Of a stretch of 64,000 bases of DNA, positions 58,542 to 64,000 are shown one piece after another. The stretch comes from Chloranthus sessilifolius (lineage: Eukaryota; Streptophyta; Magnoliopsida; Chloranthales; Chloranthaceae). The DNA lies in NCBI GenBank assembly GCA_021018995.1, contig CM037590.1, forward strand, positions 106,765,097 through 106,829,096. The letters run 5' to 3'. Every line of letters begins with the position of its first letter. The stretch's first letter is position 1. The notes below the pieces were generated by a model, which ran no database searches, was not told where the DNA came from, and saw only the letters and a program-made list of their open reading frames with translations. The translations under genes and the position numbers were made by a program.

Positions 58542-59089
58542 TAAGCTAGCAGCCACTCAAGCTGTTTCTGCTTTATACCTTGAAGCAATGGAGCTGTGTG
58601 TATGGGCTACAACAGTTAAGAGCACCTGCATATTTGAAGATTTGAAGAACTTGAGAAGCTACTCAGATGGAGCTGCATATACCTGTCAAGCACGAAGAGC
58701 CCAACACAAATGAACTTGTCAAATCCTTTCCACAATGCGGAAGAGGAGTTGTTGCTGCACCCTTTAAAGCCTGTTGCCGCTCCAACCAACAGAGCTGTTG
58801 TATATATATATATATATATTATGTACAAGGCCTACTGTGGCTCACACCTTAACCAGCTTACACCTTCAGCTGCAACACTCCAAACTCAAGCCTTCAAGTG
58901 CAGCAGCTTGTAGAAGCTGGGCATGCATTTATTCACACATCCCAAGTATTAGTAGCAAGTCATTATCCTCAAGAGCAGTGCAGTAGCCCACATGTGCACC
59001 TCGCGAGCAACTTGCACCTGGCTACCATTCCATCCTCGCAAGCTTCTCCAGCATATGCCTTGAACCATGCGAGCTGCTGTAATTTGAAG

Positions 59090-60310
59090 CTGCAATTAAT
59101 CACCTCGCAAGGTTCACATTAGAACCTGACCCTTTGCTGCATTGGAGCCTAGCGAGCAGCTTGAATGCTACTGAATTTCAGCCTAGCGAGCAACTTGAAT
59201 GCTGCTGAATTCCAGCCTAGCGAACTGCACAAAATAGCAGAAAGGAACCCCCATTTCAGCCTAGCGAGCAGTCCAAAAGGAACCCCCATTTCAGCCTAGC
59301 GAGCTGCACACATATGGACCTCGTGAGACTTGAAGCTGCACACAACATTAGATCCACAAGCTGTTAAGCTGCACCAAGCCTAAAGCTAAGTTGTTTCTTC
59401 TGCCTTAATATACTCAAGCACCTCAAGCTGCTAATGCATCCTTCAAGACTTGCTGCAGACACTAGAGCAACCCAAGCTTAATATATACAACAGCAAGATC
59501 GGGAGCAAGCGGCTGTCAAGTAGTTTATATGGCTGAAAATCAAAACCTTCAAGAGCAGCTTGCATTGCCATTCTGTTGAGTTGTGTACAGCAGAGTGCTG
59601 CAGCACACTAACTTGTTGAACAACTGAGGATTTGAACCACAACAGCTGTAGTATTGAAGATGTCAAACATACAAGAAGTCCAATGCTTAAACTGCAAAGC
59701 TATCATGTTGAAACCTGCTGTGGCAGTCTACTTGCACTCTCAATTTGTTGCTGCCTTAATATATCTGAGCACATTGCTAAAGTAAGCTGCCGAGCAGCAG
59801 CTTATAAACCAGACCCTTGAGCAATTTGAAGCCTTGAAGATCATCCCCTCAGCACTCTATTGCTAAAATCAACCTGCTACATCATGTGGCAACTCAAAGT
59901 TGCGGCTATACTGAAGCTAGCAGTACTGTGGAGCTGTGTATAGGCCGAAAGGCATTTTATTGAGCAGATGCTATGCACACTTGAATATCTATGGTGCATT
60001 CTCGAGCCGGTCAACTAAACCCCACGAGCTGCGAACTCGTAGTCGAGGAGTCTAGAGCTGAAAAATATAGGCATTTGAGTTGTTCTGCTGCTGAAGCATT
60101 TTGTTGAACAGGTGCAGTGGTAAAATAAGTTGTAAATCAGCCCTACGAGGCTAGAAATCAACCTAGCGAGATGAGAGTGCTGAAGCAAATCAGCCGTGCG
60201 TGGCTAGAAATCAGCCCTGTGAGGCTGGAAATCAGCCCTAAGAGGCTGGAAATCAACCTAGCGAGATGAGAGTGCTGAAGCATTTCAGCCCAGCGAGATC
60301 CTAACGAGAT
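59090..60310. repeat. CCTAGCGAG-type short repeats in the C LTR
   Basis: cctagcgag recurs at least seven times between 59150 and 60300. A perfect double phrase, aaaggaacccccatttcagc, occurs at about 59242 and 59275. At 60140-60300 a roughly 20-bp unit of type aaatcagccctacgaggctg is repeated several times. D carries a related family (63480-63960). Confidence 0.75.
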
Positions 60311-60532
60311 CTCAGCGAGGTGCATACCTGAAGTTGTCATCTAAGCGAGGCACAAATTCTAGCAGCCTATTTCAGAACCCAAGGATATTTTGTGTATTTC
60401 ACACCTTCTAGGGCATGCATCCCAATGCCCTACACTTCCCAAAGCATCCTAGGGCCACAGATGGGCCACCAAATTAACTCCACACATGCTTTTTTCTGAT
60501 TGGCTATTGCATATAGCTGCTGTTATGGATTG

Positions 60533-60542
60533 TATATATATA
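60533..60542 (+). promoter_or_regulatory. C LTR TATA box
   Basis: TATATATATA, followed by agagctatatcttg. The remaining 1.5 kb to the PBS would be R/U5. Confidence 0.4.
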
Positions 60543-60974
60543 GAGCTATATCTTGCTTTGTAAAATAGCCAGGATAGATGGCTCAAATTAGGTTTTCTTT
60601 TAGGGTTAGGATTTTATTTTCTCCTTTCTTTTTCCCTGTTCTTCTTACCCTAGCACAGCAGCAATGCTGGGCTAGGTTCTATGTAATAGCTAAGTTTAAT
60701 TTCATATAATGCAATGAGTTTTGTTTTAAATAGAAGATCTGTTTTGGGGTTTGCATAGGCTGCTACCTTGAGGGCAAGCATTGTAAGATTCTTTTTATTC
60801 AATGCATTGTTGTTTTAAATGCTCTATTAAATTTGTATTTTACCTATGTTTTTCACATAAATTTTTATAGATTTGATGTTCCCATAGTTGCATGAGCTTG
60901 TAGCCTTGCAACCATGGTGGCAACAACAGTTTTACTATTCTATCTTAGCATTAAATGGGGAAGGTAGCCTCTAG

Positions 60975-61517
60975 GATAGTCTGTGACCATTTGAGTGGAC
61001 AGACTATAACCTTAAGGAACGTCTTGCTCACAGATCTAAAATGGATTCTTCTTCTCTGTACATAAGCTTGTAGCCTTGTGAGAGATTGTGCAGAGCCAAA
61101 CTCTCCTCTGTTTTGTATCACCCTTGTCAGAGGTTAGATATGAGTTTGGTAGTTCTTGCAGATTTGTGAGCTGGGTCATTGCAGGCCTTTTGTAGCAATG
61201 ACCAGCTGAGCTTAAGTCCTCATTCAGCCAGGGATTTCAGGTGGTTCCCCCTTAAAATTCTAGATCTGTTTGCCCCTATGAATGCATGAGCTTGTAGCCT
61301 TGTAAACATAGTGTTTGCAATAATTTTTATGGTTGATTTGATCCATTGAATGGAGAAAATCTATTGGATAGTCTGTGACCATTTAAGTGGATAGATTATA
61401 GCCTTAAGATCAATCCACTCTCTTGGGTTAGGTCAGATTTTTGAGTTGATCAATGAGATTTGACCATCTCTATTAGATAGTCTGTGACCATTTAAGTGGA
61501 TAGATTATAACCTTAAG
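60975..61517. repeat. 42-bp motif repeated three times in the C LTR
   Basis: gatagtctgtgaccatttaa (or variant), continuing gtggatagattataaccttaag, occurs at 60975, 61367 and 61476. A second word, gagcttgtagccttg, occurs near each (60893, 61067 variant, 61289). Dispersed rather than tandem. Confidence 0.85.
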
Positions 61518-62045
61518 AGCAGTCTACATGGCATGGGTTGATTTGGATACTTATACCTTGCACTTGTGCTTGTAGCTAAGTGAAGGACTGCTGCATTTCC
61601 ATTTCTAGATCTGAGTTGCACCATTGATTTAACCCTAGTTGTCTACTTCTTCATCATTTTATGTTATTTTCTCACACCACATTCATCCTATTTTCGCTTT
61701 TTCTTTTAGCTGTAGTTCATTTATGCCTTTAGTTTTAGGTTTATTTTTGTGACACCTAGAATTCCTCTATTTAATTTTTAGGTTTAGAGTTGCCAAATTT
61801 ATAGCTAGATCTGGAGGTTACCATACGACCCTTGTGGTTTCAGATCAATACTCTCCGTGGGACAAACTCTTACTTCGTAAAACTTGCTATAACAGACCTT
61901 GGATTCTTGTAGGTCTATGGGTTTTGGTTTGTGCTTTTGTGTCTTCCATCTTTGATTTTTTTATTTTTTATTTTATTTTGATTCTTTTCTCCATCTATTT
62001 TCAAACTAATAAAATTAGCACAATCAAATAAATCCAACAAGTTTT

Positions 62046-62063
62046 TGGTGTCGTTGTTGGGGA
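62046..62063 (+). other. C primer binding site, tRNA-Asp-like, decayed
   Basis: TGGTGTCGTTGTTGGGGA. It differs from the common Athila-type TGGCGCCGTTGCCGGGGA only by C-to-T changes, which is the expected decay of methylated cytosines. Confidence 0.7.
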
Positions 62064-62621
62064 GTTTGATCTAGTATAGTAAATTTGAGTTTTTGTTAGC
62101 GATATTCATTGTAGATTTAATGTTTGAATAAATTACAGCTGTAGTGTTCTTCTGTTTTCTTGAATTTTTCTCATTTCTTTTCGGTTTTTAGATTTTTTGT
62201 TGTATGAGGAATGTGTGAATAAAGTACAGCTGTAATCATTTCTGTTTACCTTTATATTTCCTATTTTGCATATGCAGTGTTTGAATAAATTCCTGTTGGA
62301 GTTATTTTTTTTTCTTGCAGGCTTGGAGTAGTAGCAAATAGGGAAGCTTGGCTGCAGCTGGAGCAATTTTGCATCAGTTTGCATCTCTCTCCCTTGCTGT
62401 CTTTTCATTTATGTAGTTTTACATTTCAGCAGTAGTGTAGTTTAGTTTTTAGCAGTTTTTATTCTACCTGCTGTGAGGTCCTTGTTTTTGCTCTGTGTGG
62501 GTGTTGTATGCTGGGAAGAAGATCTCTCACTCTTGAGCTTAACCTTTGATTTATGAGATTGAGAGTCTTGAACCATAGGCCAGCAACACACACACCTGCT
62601 AAAAACTTAGTAACAACTAAG
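62064..62621 (+). other. C leader between PBS and gag
   Basis: No open frame of note, T-rich. The leader carries a weak direct repeat (gtttgaataaattacagctg and tgtgaataaagtacagctg at about 62123 and 62214). Confidence 0.55.
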
Positions 62622-63110
62622 ATGGGTGAGCAACCAAAAACCCTTAGAGAGTATAATGCACCAGGGGCATACTCACCCCCCTCTTGCATTCAACTCCCTA
62701 ATGTTGTGGGTAGCTATGTGATAAAGGCTTCAACCATCCAAATGTTGCCAAGCTTTCATGGGCTAGGCAGGGAGGACCCATTCCAACATATAGAGTTATT
62801 CCTTGCTCTTTGTAATACTTTTTATATTGCTTGACTGGGAGAGGAAGCCACCAAACTGAGGCTTTTTCCTTTCTCATTAAAGGATAAAGCCAACACTTGG
62901 TTCTCCATGCTCCCAGGCAATAGCATACAGTCTTGGAATGATCCCCAATGCAAATTCTTGGCAAAATTTTTTCCAATTGGTAAAACTAATCAGTTGAGGA
63001 AGAGCATAATCTCATTGCTTAGTCCCCAACTAAATTATTTCATGATGCTTGGGAAAGATTTCAAAGGTTGTTGAGGCAATGCCCACACCACCAGATCCCT
63101 AGGTGGCAGC
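62622..63110 (+). pseudogene. C gag, Athila-like, truncated
   Basis: ATG 62622 opens MGEQPKTLREYNAPGAYSPP. The frame reads the gag domain (LPNVVGSYVIKASTIQMLPS, GREDPFQHIELFLALC), hits TGA at 62832 and continues in the same frame (DKANTWFSMLPGNSIQSWND, FFPIGKTNQLRKSIISL). After a +1 shift it reads AWERFQRLLRQCPHH. The sequence then ends abruptly at 63110, where D begins. The W-x-W-E-R-F and P-H-H blocks are typical of the plant retrotransposon gag domain (PF03732). Confidence 0.85.
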
Positions 63111-64000
63111 TGTTAGTCACTGTTTTGTGCCACATTTTACCGTTTAAACTTGGCTTTTACTAAGCCTCCGAGTAGTTAATAATTACTTTTTAGTGTTGTT
63201 TTGCAGCAAGGAAGGATTTATATCCTTAATGCAGTTTTCCACTAAAAAATGCCATTTAGAGGAATTTTGGAATCAAGCAACAACTAGGAATGAGAGAGGA
63301 ATGGAATGGTGCTATGGCCAATTGATGAGGAAGTAAAACAGTTGCAGCAGCAATATGTTCGAGCATTTGAGTTAAAGAAGAGCTGCAGCAATGGACCTTG
63401 TGCACATTAAATAGCTGGGTCAGCACACCTAGTACATGGAAGTGCTCTTGGTTTCAGTATCAGAAGCTGCCTGTCAAGTTGCACCAGGAGTCCATCGACC
63501 TCTCGAGTGGATACTCTTCAGCTCCATTGTAGTTGCACCCTTCAACTTGTCAGCCAACATCAGCTAAACCTATCGAATGCATGCACTTGCACAACTCCAA
63601 ACCTGTTGAGGACTTCTTTGGCACTCCATCTTGTCGACCACTTGGAGTTGAAGCTATTGCTGCAGCATCTTAAACCTCTCGAAAGCATCAGCAGCTCTAT
63701 AATTTGAACCTATCGACATCAGCCAATATTTCCATACATATCCTCACGACAGCTTCAACCATTCTATCCTCCCACTGAACCTCTCAACTTCCCAGCTTTA
63801 GCAGCCATAGAACCTGTTAACACCTAGTCTTGCACCCCTCATCTTCAACCTCTCGAGCATACAAATTACAAACCTGTCAACTTGTAGCCCCAGGAACCTC
63901 ACGACAGCTTCCCTGTAGATCCCATGATACCTGTCGCCAAGATCCCCAACTCCACACTATAAACCTGTCGACAGCTTGAGGTTGTAGCTAGCCCATCCTC
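63111..64000 (+). mobile_element. D: Athila-like LTR (start), runs off the right edge
   Basis: TGTTAGTCACTGTTTTGTGCCAC aligns with the start of the C LTR over about 110 bp and interrupts C gag. From about 63480 it carries a dozen copies of an acctctcgag / acctgtcgac / acctatcgaa word at irregular spacing. No coding sequence seen. The candidate target copy is gcagc (63106-63110), but its partner is outside the window. Confidence 0.7.

Larger units (their letters stand above)
57595..62039 (+). mobile_element. C 5' LTR, Athila-like
   Basis: Begins TGTTAATCTCTGAAAAGTACC and ends AATAAATCCAACA six bases before a tRNA-Asp-like PBS. At about 4.4 kb it is unusually long for Athila, in part through a 344-bp-period duplication and other repeats. 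The start matches the start of D (63111). A TATA box (TATATATATA, 60533-60542) gives a possible promoter. No coding sequence recognised. The partner LTR is outside the window, so the left border is inferred from the A/B alignment and the D match. Confidence 0.7.

Noticed and set aside
1-64000. Host genes, tRNA, rRNA or CRISPR-like arrays
   Set aside because: None could be recognised on either strand. All coding similarity is to retroelements or to genes carried by them, and the tandem arrays lack repeat-spacer architecture.

Overview
This is repeat-dense plant nuclear DNA with no intact host gene. Everything I can assign is Ty3/gypsy LTR retrotransposon, nested several layers deep. A plant, most likely an angiosperm, is indicated by four things: plant-type chromoviral (Tekay/Del-like), Tat/Ogre-like and Athila-like lineages; an initiator-Met-type and a tRNA-Asp-like primer binding site; plant mobile domain (PMD) coding sequence; and strong transition-type decay. 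The species cannot be named from the sequence.

Layout. The oldest layer (N0) is a minus-strand chromovirus. Its 5' LTR begins at 18111 and is cut at 20796; gag and the start of the protease lie at 16424-18020; the rest of the protease and part of RT lie at 2313-3021. Three elements interrupt N0. N1 (3022-16423, minus) is a full-length Tekay-type element with 2.8 kb LTRs. It sits in the N0 protease frame with an almost perfect 5-bp target duplication. N2 (1-2312, minus) is the 5' end of an Ogre/Tat element inserted in N0 RT; it runs off the left edge. A (20797-32976, continued at 57394-57594, minus) is the 3' part of a Tat element inserted in the N0 LTR promoter region. A is itself interrupted by B (32977-57388, plus), a complete 24.4 kb Tat element with the perfect target duplication GGGAT. 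A is also cut by C (57595 onward, plus), an Athila-like element with a very long LTR. The gag of C is cut at 63111 by another Athila-like LTR (D), which runs off the right edge.

Most notable content. Between integrase and the 3' LTR, both A and B carry a PMD-type gene on the strand opposite to gag-pol. It has about ten exons. Exon lengths and most splice sites match between the two copies, although the copies are inverted relative to each other and their reading frames have decayed. The gene has its own TATA-like box and is preceded by a second, shorter antisense unit with its own TATA box and related upstream sequence. The antisense units end in the same kind of short hairpin (arms about 5 bp, usually a TATG-type loop) followed by a TGTAA word. 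I read this as an antisense gene module with its own promoters and 3' signals carried by a Tat retrotransposon.

Other points: N1 carries an extra sense-strand ORF with a PF20167-like region between the chromodomain and the 3' LTR, plus an antisense ORF inside each LTR. Every element has its own tandem-repeat families, and several differ in copy number between paired copies. No open gag-pol survives in any element; in B the RT, the extra RNase H and all three integrase catalytic positions are altered.
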